Source of the DNA: Lachnospiraceae bacterium UBA1267
Lineage (GTDB): Bacteria > Bacillota > Clostridia > Lachnospirales > Lachnospiraceae
Direction: 5' to 3'
Assembly: GCA_002308115.1 (NCBI GenBank)
Contig: DBVJ01000123.1
Coordinates: forward strand, 13,774-26,871
Length of the DNA: 13,098 nucleotides
Shown: positions 5,425-13,098 of the stretch, piece by piece
Layout of the letters: each line of letters begins with the position of its first letter
Position numbering within the stretch: the stretch's first letter is position 1
Position numbers and translations under genes: made by a program
Notes under the pieces: model-generated
Told to the model about the DNA's origin: nothing
Databases searched by the model: none
The model's input: the letters and a program-made list of their open reading frames with translations, nothing else

Positions 5425-6118
5425 TCTGACGGAATTCCGGAAAGAGATCGGCTATCGTTTTCGTGATCTCAAACTCCTGAAACAGGCGCTGACCCACACC
5501 TCCTACTGCAACGAGCACGGTCTTTCCAAGACAGACTCGAACGAGCGGATGGAGTTTTTCGGAGATGCGATTCTGGAGATGGCGACAAGTAAGTACCTGT
5601 ATGCCACCTATCCGGAACTGATGGAGGGCGCTTTGTCAAAAATGCGGGCTTCCATCGTTTCCGAAAAGCCTCTTGCACGCGCGGCGCGCCGCATCCATCT
5701 CGGCGACTATCTCTTACTGGGCCGGGGAACCGAACTGGAGGGCGGAAGAGACAGCGACAACATCCTCTCGGATGCCTTTGAGGCCGTTCTCTGCGCGCTG
5801 TATCTGGACGGCGGATCCCGGGCTTCCAACAGGCTCATCGAAACGCAGGTGCTGACGCCGCTTTCCGAGGACGACTATATCGAAGACTTTAAAACGATCC
5901 TGCAGGAATACGTCCAGGCCCGGGCGGGCGAACTGAATTACGAGTTCATTTCGGAAGCAGGCCCCGACAACGCGAAGACCTTTGTCTATCAGGTGCTTGT
6001 GAACGGAGAGATCCTCGGGCACGGTTCCGGCAAGTCCAAAAAAGAAGCCCAGACACTGGCGGCACGTGAGGCCTGGCTCAGGCTCATGCATGCGGCTGAA
6101 AAAGAAAGACAAAAATAA
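5411..6118 (+). CDS. rnc: Ribonuclease III
   Basis: RNase III cleaves double-stranded RNA in rRNA precursors and structured mRNAs. The protein has 235 residues. The catalytic domain (about 5-150) carries the signature NERMEFFGDA at 44-53 and the second metal-binding motif in DAFEAVLCALYLDGG at 121-135. The acidic residues E45, E48, D52, D121 and E124 correspond to the E. coli set E38, E41, D45, D114 and E117, so it should be active. A double-stranded RNA-binding domain follows (about 158-228: DFKTILQEYVQ to the GHGSGKSKKEAQTLAAREAW helix). The ATG lies inside the end of plsX with AAGGA upstream, which indicates coupled translation. Only three bases separate its stop from smc. A perfect 13-bp hairpin in the tRNA-Leu cluster of this window is a candidate substrate. 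Confidence 0.97.
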   Translation: MPSRDLTEFRKEIGYRFRDLKLLKQALTHTSYCNEHGLSKTDSNERMEFFGDAILEMATSKYLYATYPELMEGALSKMRASIVSEKPLARAARRIHLGDYLLLGRGTELEGGRDSDNILSDAFEAVLCALYLDGGSRASNRLIETQVLTPLSEDDYIEDFKTILQEYVQARAGELNYEFISEAGPDNAKTFVYQVLVNGEILGHGSGKSKKEAQTLAAREAWLRLMHAAEKERQK

Positions 6119-6121
6119 GAC

Positions 6122-9100
6122 ATGTACTTAAAAGAGATCGAAGTAAACGGATTCAAATCCTTTGCAAACCGCATGGAACTCTTGTTCCATCGCGGCATTA
6201 CCTGCATTGTCGGTCCGAACGGTTCCGGCAAGTCCAATATTGCCGACGCGGTCCGCTGGGTCTTCGGTGAGCAGAGCTCCCGCGAGCTCAGAAGCCAGAG
6301 CATGCAGGACGTCATTTTCGCAGGCACCATGCTGAGAAAGCCGCAGAGCTACGCCGAAGTGTCGGTGACGCTTTCCAACGAAGACCGTTACGTGGACCTG
6401 GATTATGACGAGATCAAAGTCACCAGAAAAGTGTATCGTTCCGGCGAAAGCGAATACCGTCTGAACGGCAAGCAGGTGCGTCTGCGCGACATCAACGAAC
6501 TGTTCTATGATACCGGTATCGGCAAGGAAGGCTATTCTATGATCGGGCAGGGACAGGTGAACCGCATCCTGTCCGGCAAGACCGAAGAACGGAGAGAGCT
6601 GTTCGATGAAGCCACCGGCATCGTCAAGTTCAAGAAGCGGAAGACCGTATCCCTGAAGAAACTGGAAAATGAGCGTTCCAACATGCTCAGGATCTCGGAT
6701 GTGCTCTCTGAACTGGAAAGACGTGTCGGCCCGCTGAAGAAAGCGAGCGAAACCGCCAAAGAGTATCTGAAACTCAGAGAACAGCTGAAAATTTATGACG
6801 TCAATGCCTTCCTTCTGGATGAGAAGGCGCTTCAGGATTCCAAACAAAAGATTCAGGCGAATCTTCAGATTGCAAATGAGCACCTCAAGGAACAGAAGGC
6901 TGAAGAAGAAGCGCTGAAGAAAGCCTATGATGAGGCAGATGAAGGCGTCCGCATCCTCGACGGGAAGGCTGAAACCATCCGTTCCGAGATCCGCGAAGCC
7001 GAAGCGCTGAGAAGCGGCATCGAACGTGAGATCAGCCTGACGGAAGAGAAGATCCGCTCGGAAGAAAGCGCGAGAACACATTATCTGGACCGGATCCGCG
7101 AGATTGAAGAAAGTATCGGCGCAGGCGGTCAGAAGAAAGAGAACAGCCTCGCCGTTCTTCAGGAGACCTCCGGTCTCATGAAAGAGCTGGAGGAAAAGCT
7201 TTCGGCAGAAGAGAAAGACGTCCGGAGAAAATCGGAAGAGGTTAGTCTCTACCAGAAACAGACGGACGACGCGCACCTGGAAGTCGTGGAGCTTTTGGAG
7301 CAGAAGGCCGACACCAATGCCGAACTGAGCCGGCTTCAGGAGACGATTTCCCAGGCTGATAACCGGAAAAAGGCGATCGAAGACGAACAGGCGGCGCTCA
7401 AAACCCGTGTCGAAGAGAACTGGAAAGAGCAAGAGGAGCTTTCCGCTTCCATCGCGGAAAACGAATCCGCCTGCGCAGCAAAAAAGCAGGAGCGTGACGA
7501 GGCGGAAAAGCAGTATTCCGAATGGAACGACGCCTATCACAAGACGCGCGAGAAGCTTCTGGATCTTCAACGCAACGCGCAGATCCTGGAAGGACGCATT
7601 CAGTCCCTCCGTGTGATCGTCGAACAGTATGAGGGCTTCAACCGGGCTGTCAAGACCGTGATGAACCTCAAAAAAACCAGAAAGGGTATCCTCGGGACCG
7701 TCTCTGACGTGATCCGCGTGGAGAAGAAATATCGTACGCTCATAGAGACCGCCCTGGGCGGAAACTATCAGAACGTAATTGTCAAGACAGAAGACGAAGC
7801 CAAGACCCTGATCGGGATCCTAAAGGAAGAGCGTGCCGGCCGTGCGACCTTCCTTCCGCTAGACGCGATCCGGGCCTCGGAAGGCATCACCGACCGATCG
7901 GTCTTCTCGGAACCCGGCGTCATCGGAACCGCGGATACCCTCGTTGAGGCGGATGATATGTATCAGGAAGCCATCCGTTACCTGTTAGGCCGTTTCCTGG
8001 CTGTGGATACGGTCGATCACGCGCTCGCCATCGCAAGGAAGCATCGCCATTCCGTCCGGATCGTGACACTTGAAGGAGAATTCCTGAATGTCGGCGGATC
8101 CATTTCCGGCGGCGCTTTCCGGGAAAAAGAAGGCGTGCTTGGCAGAAACGAGGATCTCAGGGCTTCGGAAAAACAGGCTGCGCTCTACCGGAAGGAGATT
8201 GAGAAAGCAGAGCGTGAACTGCAGCAGACCAGACAGCTAAGGGAATCGTTCTCCGTGGAAGCCGATGCATTTTCCGAAGAGCTGCATGACCTCGAACTGG
8301 AGAAGTCTTCTCTGGCGGCGAAGTCGGATGCGGCAAAACGTCAGGAAACACGCTTGCGTGTCGAGGGCGACAGTCTTCGGATCCGCATGGAGGAAACGGT
8401 CCGGGAAGCGGATGATGCCGCGATCCGAAAGGAAGCCATCGAGACTGCGCTTCGGAATCTGGAAGAAACCAACGCGGCCAAGGAAGGCTCACAATCCGAT
8501 CTCAAATCCCTTCTGGAGAAATCTTCCCAGGAGCTTCAGGCATTTGTCGAAGCCCGTGAGGAGACCAGGATCCGTCTTGCTTCTCTCCGGGAGAAGAAAG
8601 ATTTTGCCGAACAATCCATCCGGGACCTGGAAGCGGAAGCCGTGCGGATCCAGGACGAGAAAGCCGCGCTGAATTCGCAGGCGGCACTTTCCGATGAAAC
8701 GATTCGCACGCTTCGGGAAAATCTCGCATCGCTGAAAGAACAGTCCCTAGGCCAGGCGCCTTCTGACAGTGCGCTTCAAAATGCGCTGGACGGACTCCTG
8801 AACGAGAAAGAAAAGCTTTCGGCAAAACAACGTTCCGCTTATGAGAAGCAAAGCGAAAATGCGGAAATGCTCCGGGACATCGAGAAAGAGATCGTCCGTC
8901 TCGGCGCACAGGCCGAAAAGACCGAAGAGCGTCTATCCGCCCTGACCGATTACCTCTGGAACGAATATGCACTTACGCCAACTGAAGCCGCTGCCTTCCG
9001 GGCCGAACAGGCGCCTGACGAATCGCCGGCAAGGATACGCCGGCACTGCGCGGAACTGAAAAACGCCATCAAGGACCTCGGAATCGTCAATGTGAATGCG

Positions 9101-9685
9101 ATCGAAGAGTACAAGGAAGTCGGAGAGCGCTTCGAATTCCTGAAAGGCCAGTATGAAGATCTGCAGAAGGCGGAAGCCGATCTGGTCAAGATCGTCGAGG
9201 ATCTGGACCGTGGCATGAAGAAACAGTTCTCGGAGAACTTTGTTCTGATCCAGAAGGAGTTCGACGTCGTATTCAAAGAACTTTTCGGCGGCGGCACCGG
9301 CTCTCTGGAACTGCAGGATCCTTCCGATCCGATCTCTTCAGACATCCTCATCACTTCTCAGCCCCCGGGAAAGCGCCTTCAGAACATGATGCAGCTGTCC
9401 GGCGGCGAGAATGCGCTGACGGCGATCGCGCTTTTGTTCGCGATCCAGCGGCTGAAACCCTCGCCCTTCTGTCTGCTGGACGAGATCGAAGCCGCGCTGG
9501 ATGAAACAAACGTCGTCCGTTTCGCCAATTATCTGAAGCAGCTTACAGACCGCACGCAATACGTCGTCATCACCCACAGAAGAGGCACGATGAACGCGGC
9601 CGACACATTATACGGCATCACGATGCAGGAGAAGGGCATTTCCGCCCTGGTCTCCGTGAATCTGATCGAGAAAGACTTAGAGTGA
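6122..9685 (+). CDS. smc: Chromosome segregation ATPase SMC
   Basis: SMC dimers with ScpA and ScpB extrude and organise chromosome loops. The 1187-residue length is normal. The N-terminal ATPase half has the Walker A GPNGSGKSN at 31-39 and WVFGEQSS. Heptad-rich coiled coil runs from about 170 to 500. The hinge is about 505-665, with TALGGNYQNVIV and the glycine-rich GGSISGGA at 658-665. A second coiled coil extends to about 1010. The C-terminal half carries the ABC signature LSGGENAL from 1092 and Walker B FCLLDEIEAALDE with D1120 and E1121. In the signature, N stands where K or R is usual after LSGGE. No strong Shine-Dalgarno precedes the ATG, which lies three bases after the rnc stop, so translation is probably by re-initiation. 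The gene overlaps or abuts ftsY. scpA and scpB are not in this window. Confidence 0.97.
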   Translation: MYLKEIEVNGFKSFANRMELLFHRGITCIVGPNGSGKSNIADAVRWVFGEQSSRELRSQSMQDVIFAGTMLRKPQSYAEVSVTLSNEDRYVDLDYDEIKVTRKVYRSGESEYRLNGKQVRLRDINELFYDTGIGKEGYSMIGQGQVNRILSGKTEERRELFDEATGIVKFKKRKTVSLKKLENERSNMLRISDVLSELERRVGPLKKASETAKEYLKLREQLKIYDVNAFLLDEKALQDSKQKIQANLQIANEHLKEQKAEEEALKKAYDEADEGVRILDGKAETIRSEIREAEALRSGIEREISLTEEKIRSEESARTHYLDRIREIEESIGAGGQKKENSLAVLQETSGLMKELEEKLSAEEKDVRRKSEEVSLYQKQTDDAHLEVVELLEQKADTNAELSRLQETISQADNRKKAIEDEQAALKTRVEENWKEQEELSASIAENESACAAKKQERDEAEKQYSEWNDAYHKTREKLLDLQRNAQILEGRIQSLRVIVEQYEGFNRAVKTVMNLKKTRKGILGTVSDVIRVEKKYRTLIETALGGNYQNVIVKTEDEAKTLIGILKEERAGRATFLPLDAIRASEGITDRSVFSEPGVIGTADTLVEADDMYQEAIRYLLGRFLAVDTVDHALAIARKHRHSVRIVTLEGEFLNVGGSISGGAFREKEGVLGRNEDLRASEKQAALYRKEIEKAERELQQTRQLRESFSVEADAFSEELHDLELEKSSLAAKSDAAKRQETRLRVEGDSLRIRMEETVREADDAAIRKEAIETALRNLEETNAAKEGSQSDLKSLLEKSSQELQAFVEAREETRIRLASLREKKDFAEQSIRDLEAEAVRIQDEKAALNSQAALSDETIRTLRENLASLKEQSLGQAPSDSALQNALDGLLNEKEKLSAKQRSAYEKQSENAEMLRDIEKEIVRLGAQAEKTEERLSALTDYLWNEYALTPTEAAAFRAEQAPDESPARIRRHCAELKNAIKDLGIVNVNAIEEYKEVGERFEFLKGQYEDLQKAEADLVKIVEDLDRGMKKQFSENFVLIQKEFDVVFKELFGGGTGSLELQDPSDPISSDILITSQPPGKRLQNMMQLSGGENALTAIALLFAIQRLKPSPFCLLDEIEAALDETNVVRFANYLKQLTDRTQYVVITHRRGTMNAADTLYGITMQEKGISALVSVNLIEKDLE

Positions 9686-9687
9686 TC

Positions 9688-10617
9688 ATGGCAGAGAAAC
9701 TTTCTTTTTTCCAAAAACTGAAAAACGGGCTGAAGAAGACCCGGCTGAACGTTGTCTTCGGAATGGAAAGCCTCTTTATGGGCGTTTCCTCCATCGACGA
9801 AGACTTTTATGAAGAGCTCGAAGAAACGCTGATCATGGGCGACGTCGGCGTGCAGACGACAGAGAAGCTGATCGAGGACCTGAGAGCTGAGGTGGACGCA
9901 AAGCACCTCATCCATCCGAGGGACTGCCGTAGCATCATTCTGGACCTTCTGAAAGAACAGATGACGATTCCGGACGGTGCCTACGACTTTGAAAAAGTGC
10001 CCTCCATTCTGTTCGTGACCGGCGTGAACGGCGTCGGAAAAACCACGTCGATCGGCAAACTGGCATACAAATACCGTCGTCAGGGCAGAAGCGTGCTGGT
10101 CGCGGCCTGTGATACATTCCGCGCCGCCGCAAGCGACCAGCTGGCCATCTGGTGCGAACGCGCGGGCGTTCCCATGGTTTCCTCCGAAGCCGGACGGGAT
10201 CCGTCTTCCGTGCTCTTCAACGCGCTGACTGCCGCGCGCGCAAGAGGCGCCGACATGCTGATCTGCGATACGGCCGGCAGGCTTCACAACAAGCGGAATC
10301 TTATGGAAGAGCTCGCCAAGATGAACCGCGTCATCGAACGCGAAGGCCAGGGCTTCCTCCGTGAAAATCTTCTGGTACTGGATGCCACGACCGGTCAGAA
10401 CGCCGTGCAGCAGGCCAAGGAATTTGTCCGCACCTCGGATCTGACCGGCATCATCCTGACCAAGATGGACGGCACCGCCAAGGGCGGCATGGCCATCTCC
10501 GTGGAAAACGAACTGGGCATCCCGGTCAAATTCATCGGTGTCGGCGAAGGCATCGACGATCTGGAAAAGTTCAGCGCAAAGGATTTCATCGACGCGCTGT
10601 TTGAGGAAAATGCGTAA
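9688..10617 (+). CDS. ftsY: Signal recognition particle receptor FtsY
   Basis: FtsY is the membrane-associated GTPase that receives Ffh-bound ribosomes and delivers them to the Sec translocon. From ATG 9688 it has 309 residues: a short helical N domain (FFQKLKNGLKKTR onward) and an NG GTPase domain. Motifs are G1 GVNGVGKTTS at 112-121, DTFRAAA from 142, G3 DTAGR at 194-198, G4 TKMDG at 258-262, and the closing GVGEGIDDLEKFSAKDFIDALF. The long acidic A domain of E. coli FtsY is absent, as is common in Gram-positives. An alternative GTG start at 9682 overlaps the smc stop and adds two residues; I prefer ATG because MAEKLSFFQKLK resembles family N-termini. The partner gene ffh is not next to it. 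The polC start overlaps its last eight bases. Confidence 0.96.
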   Translation: MAEKLSFFQKLKNGLKKTRLNVVFGMESLFMGVSSIDEDFYEELEETLIMGDVGVQTTEKLIEDLRAEVDAKHLIHPRDCRSIILDLLKEQMTIPDGAYDFEKVPSILFVTGVNGVGKTTSIGKLAYKYRRQGRSVLVAACDTFRAAASDQLAIWCERAGVPMVSSEAGRDPSSVLFNALTAARARGADMLICDTAGRLHNKRNLMEELAKMNRVIEREGQGFLRENLLVLDATTGQNAVQQAKEFVRTSDLTGIILTKMDGTAKGGMAISVENELGIPVKFIGVGEGIDDLEKFSAKDFIDALFEENA

Positions 10618-13098
10618 GAATCTCCTGGAGGTCTTCCCGGGACTCCCTGCGGCGAAGCTGGTCACCATGGACCTTCTTCAGACGACCGAGGTGGAGCGTC
10701 TCGCCTATTCGGAAGACCGTCGAACCGTAAATGCCTTTCTGGTATTTCACAGACTTGTGGACAAGCCTGTGATTCTTTCGCTTGAAAAAGCGCTGAATGA
10801 ACAGTTTTTCAACGGCGGAGACACCGGGCTCAGGATCCGCGAGAGTTATGAACTCTCTGACTATTCGCTCTCTGACATTGTCTCGCTGTATCGGGACAGC
10901 GCCGTTATGGATCTCACCAGGGAATACCCCGCCTTCAGTTCCATTTTAAGACGATCCCATTGGGAAGTCCGGCCGGACGGCCGTCTTGGCATTCAGTTTT
11001 CGGGTAACGGTTTTGCCAAAAACTACGCCAAAGACTGGGCCGGCTATATCGAGAAGCGTTTTCTCCAGCGTTTCGGCATCCAGGTCTCTCCGGTGATGGA
11101 GTTTACGGAAAAAGCAGCACGTGAAGAGACGGAAAGCGATTTGCCTGAGCCCGAGGTTCCGAAGGAGGAGGACGTTTCTGCGAGCGATGCGCTTTTCTCT
11201 GAAAACCGCGATCCGTCTCCGGAAGCTGTGTTCTCCGCGCCATGGGAAGACGCCCCCCAGAGCCCTCAGGATGCCCCTCAAAGCGTTTCAACAGAACTGT
11301 CTTCCTCTTCCCCGGCTATGTCCTCCAGCCCCGAAAACACCTCTTCTCAGGCCTCTTTGGGCCTGAAAGACGCCCGCCGTAGCAGAAAGCAGGGCGGAAA
11401 GGTCACGCGAACGCTTAAAAACGACGCGTCCGGACGGCCCGTTCGCGCCTATAAGACAGATGATCCGGACGTGCTTTATGGTCGTCCCTTCAAGGACGCT
11501 TCCCAGAAGCTCTCGTCCTATCTTCCGGACGAAGAGGGACCCATGGTCGTTCTGGGAGAGATCCTTTCTGTCGAGACAAAGCCCACGAAGAGCGGCGAGC
11601 GCACCATTTTCATTTTCACGCTTACCGATTACAGCGACACCATCCGTGTCAAGTTTTTCGTCCGTCAGGAGTTTCTCGAAGAAGTCAAAGCCGCCATCTA
11701 TCCCGGCCGTACCGTCCGGGTCAAGGGAGACGCGGAAATAGACCGCTACGACCATGAACTCATGATCCAGCATATCTACGGCATCATGCGTTATGATCTG
11801 CCTCTCACGGAGCAGCGCAGGGACGACGCCGCGGAGAAACGCATCGAGCTTCACGCGCATACCAAGTACTCCGACAACGATTCTGTCCTGGACGCGGAGG
11901 CCTTCATCAAGCGGGCCGCATTCTACGGACATCCCGCCGTGGCCGTCACGGATCACGGAAATGTGCAGGCCTTCCCGACGGTCCTCAAGACCGCCAAGGC
12001 TCTCAAACAAAAAGGAACGCCTATCAAGATCCTTTACGGCATGGAAGGCTATCTGGTCGACGACACCCAGGCTGTTGCCGTAAATCCGACCGACGCGCGC
12101 CTCACGGGCCCGCTTGTCGTTTTCGACCTGGAAACGACCGGGTTTTCTTCGGACAAGAACCGCATCATCGAGATCGGCGCTGTCCGCATCGAAGACGGAC
12201 GTATCACAGACCGTTTCAGCTCTTTCGTCAATCCCGGAGAGAAGATCTCTTACCGGATCGAAAGCCTGACCAGCATCACGAACGAAGACCTCCGGAATGC
12301 CCCGCCTATCGAAGAGGTGCTTCCGAAGTTCATGGCCTTCGCCGACGGATGTTTCTTTGTCGGACACAATGCGGAATTCGACGTTTCTTTCCTGATCCGG
12401 AATCTCCGGCGCGTGATGCCGGAGACGCCGACGGACTTCCCCTGGGCGGACACCCTCGGGATCTCCCGTTTTCTGCTTCCGAAGCTTTCCAGATACCGTC
12501 TGGACGCGGTCGCCAAGGAGCTTCACGTCTCGCTTCTCAAGCATCACCGCGCCGTGGACGACGCGGAATGCACGGCGGAGATCTATCTGAAACTGCTCCC
12601 GAGGCTTGAAAGCCGCGGCATACTTACGCTCCGGGATCTTGCGGAAAAATGCCAGCCGGATGAGAATACGATCAAGAAGCTCAACACCTATCACGTGACC
12701 ATTTTCGTCAAAAACGAGGCCGGACGTATCGCGCTGTACCGGCTCGTGTCGGATTCGAACCTCAAGTATTATTACCGGAGGCCGCGTATCCCGAAGTCTG
12801 CGCTTCAGGAAGTGCGTGAAAACCTGATCATCGGCTCCGCATGCTGCTACGGAGAGCTGTTCGATGCCGTCCTGAGAGGCGTACCGGACGAAGAGATCGC
12901 CCGTATCGTCTCTTTCTACGATTATCTGGAGATCCAGCCTCTCGGCAACAACGCTTTCCTGAAGAAAGAAGAAGACTACGATTATATCCGGACAGACGAG
13001 GATCTTAAGGATCTGAACCGCACGATCGTGTCCCTGGGCGAACAGTTCAAAAAGCCGGTCGTCGCGACCGGAGACGTCCATTTCATGGATCCTCAGGA
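10610..13098 (+). CDS. polC: DNA polymerase III alpha subunit, PolC type (3' end outside window)
   Basis: PolC is the replicative leading-strand polymerase of Bacillota. The frame is open from ATG 10610 to the window end, about 829 residues; full PolC is about 1,430-1,450. Order: an N-terminal domain (about 1-165), a Ser/Pro/Glu-rich linker (about 165-265), an OB-fold (about 285-395: DVLYGRPF, then GEILSVETKPTKSGERTIFIFTL), and the first part of the PHP domain with ELHAHT (H415, H417) and VTDHG (D448, H449). The inserted DEDDh proofreading exonuclease follows: DLETTG with D506 and E508, GHNAEFD with D591, and HHRAVDDA with H646 and D651. The PHP domain then resumes (GILTLRDLAEK, VVATGDVHFMDP). 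Palm and fingers lie beyond the window. The start overlaps the ftsY stop and has a weak GAGG three bases upstream; an ATG at 10667 is possible but would cut the N-terminal domain. Confidence 0.95.
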   Translation, partial: MRKNLLEVFPGLPAAKLVTMDLLQTTEVERLAYSEDRRTVNAFLVFHRLVDKPVILSLEKALNEQFFNGGDTGLRIRESYELSDYSLSDIVSLYRDSAVMDLTREYPAFSSILRRSHWEVRPDGRLGIQFSGNGFAKNYAKDWAGYIEKRFLQRFGIQVSPVMEFTEKAAREETESDLPEPEVPKEEDVSASDALFSENRDPSPEAVFSAPWEDAPQSPQDAPQSVSTELSSSSPAMSSSPENTSSQASLGLKDARRSRKQGGKVTRTLKNDASGRPVRAYKTDDPDVLYGRPFKDASQKLSSYLPDEEGPMVVLGEILSVETKPTKSGERTIFIFTLTDYSDTIRVKFFVRQEFLEEVKAAIYPGRTVRVKGDAEIDRYDHELMIQHIYGIMRYDLPLTEQRRDDAAEKRIELHAHTKYSDNDSVLDAEAFIKRAAFYGHPAVAVTDHGNVQAFPTVLKTAKALKQKGTPIKILYGMEGYLVDDTQAVAVNPTDARLTGPLVVFDLETTGFSSDKNRIIEIGAVRIEDGRITDRFSSFVNPGEKISYRIESLTSITNEDLRNAPPIEEVLPKFMAFADGCFFVGHNAEFDVSFLIRNLRRVMPETPTDFPWADTLGISRFLLPKLSRYRLDAVAKELHVSLLKHHRAVDDAECTAEIYLKLLPRLESRGILTLRDLAEKCQPDENTIKKLNTYHVTIFVKNEAGRIALYRLVSDSNLKYYYRRPRIPKSALQEVRENLIIGSACCYGELFDAVLRGVPDEEIARIVSFYDYLEIQPLGNNAFLKKEEDYDYIRTDEDLKDLNRTIVSLGEQFKKPVVATGDVHFMDPQ

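Noticed and set aside
6128..7570. Antisense open frame (480 codons) opposite smc
   Set aside because: It is a mirror of the SMC Walker A and coiled-coil region, with Phe/Leu-rich composition expected from reversing Glu/Lys codons and no independent start signal.
9529..10668. Antisense open frame (379 codons) opposite ftsY
   Set aside because: The sense strand carries all FtsY GTPase motifs; the antisense product matches no family I recognise.
11288..13081. Long antisense open frame (597 codons) opposite polC
   Set aside because: The sense strand encodes an unmistakable PolC with all PHP and exonuclease motifs. The antisense frame is open because codons such as TTA, CTA and TCA are rare on the coding strand, and its product is low-complexity with no recognisable domain.

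Overview
This window is chromosomal housekeeping DNA from a low-GC-type Gram-positive bacterium (Bacillota) whose base composition is nevertheless fairly GC-rich. The strongest taxonomic marker is the gene at the 3' end, a PolC-type DNA polymerase III alpha subunit with a DEDDh exonuclease embedded in its PHP domain, which is typical of Bacillota. The plsX-rnc-smc-ftsY block, RecX and frequent GTG/TTG starts fit the same group. I cannot fix the class from sequence alone; Erysipelotrichia or Clostridia are both plausible. All real genes are on the + strand.

Left part (1-2613): the 3' end of recX runs in from the left and ends at a terminator hairpin whose T-tract touches the first base of a tRNA-Leu(UAG). 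After it comes a gene for an alpha/beta-hydrolase (DUF2974/Mbeg1-like) fused to a multi-pass membrane domain. A terminator and two sigma-A-type promoters, one with perfect hexamers, then lead into two more tRNA-Leu genes (anticodons AAG and CAG). These are separated by a perfect 13-bp hairpin and followed by a strong intrinsic terminator. All three tRNAs read the CUN leucine box and none encodes its CCA end.

Right part (2630-13098): a very tight co-directional run of ftsW-like SEDS glycosyltransferase, a small degenerate sigma-70-like protein, plsX, rnc, smc, ftsY and polC. Neighbours overlap or lie 0 to 3 bases apart, so translation is probably coupled throughout. The genes cover septal cell-wall synthesis (ftsW), phospholipid precursor synthesis (plsX), RNA processing (rnc), chromosome condensation (smc), membrane protein targeting (ftsY) and replication (polC, cut by the window end).

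The points most worth a second look are the tRNA-Leu with an A34 (AAG) anticodon, the orphan sigma-like protein lacking region 4, the hydrolase-membrane fusion, the gene order (no acpP between plsX and rnc; polC instead of ylxM-ffh after ftsY), and several arrangements of promoters, terminators and hairpins around the tRNA genes. I see no mobile element, CRISPR array or obvious foreign island.
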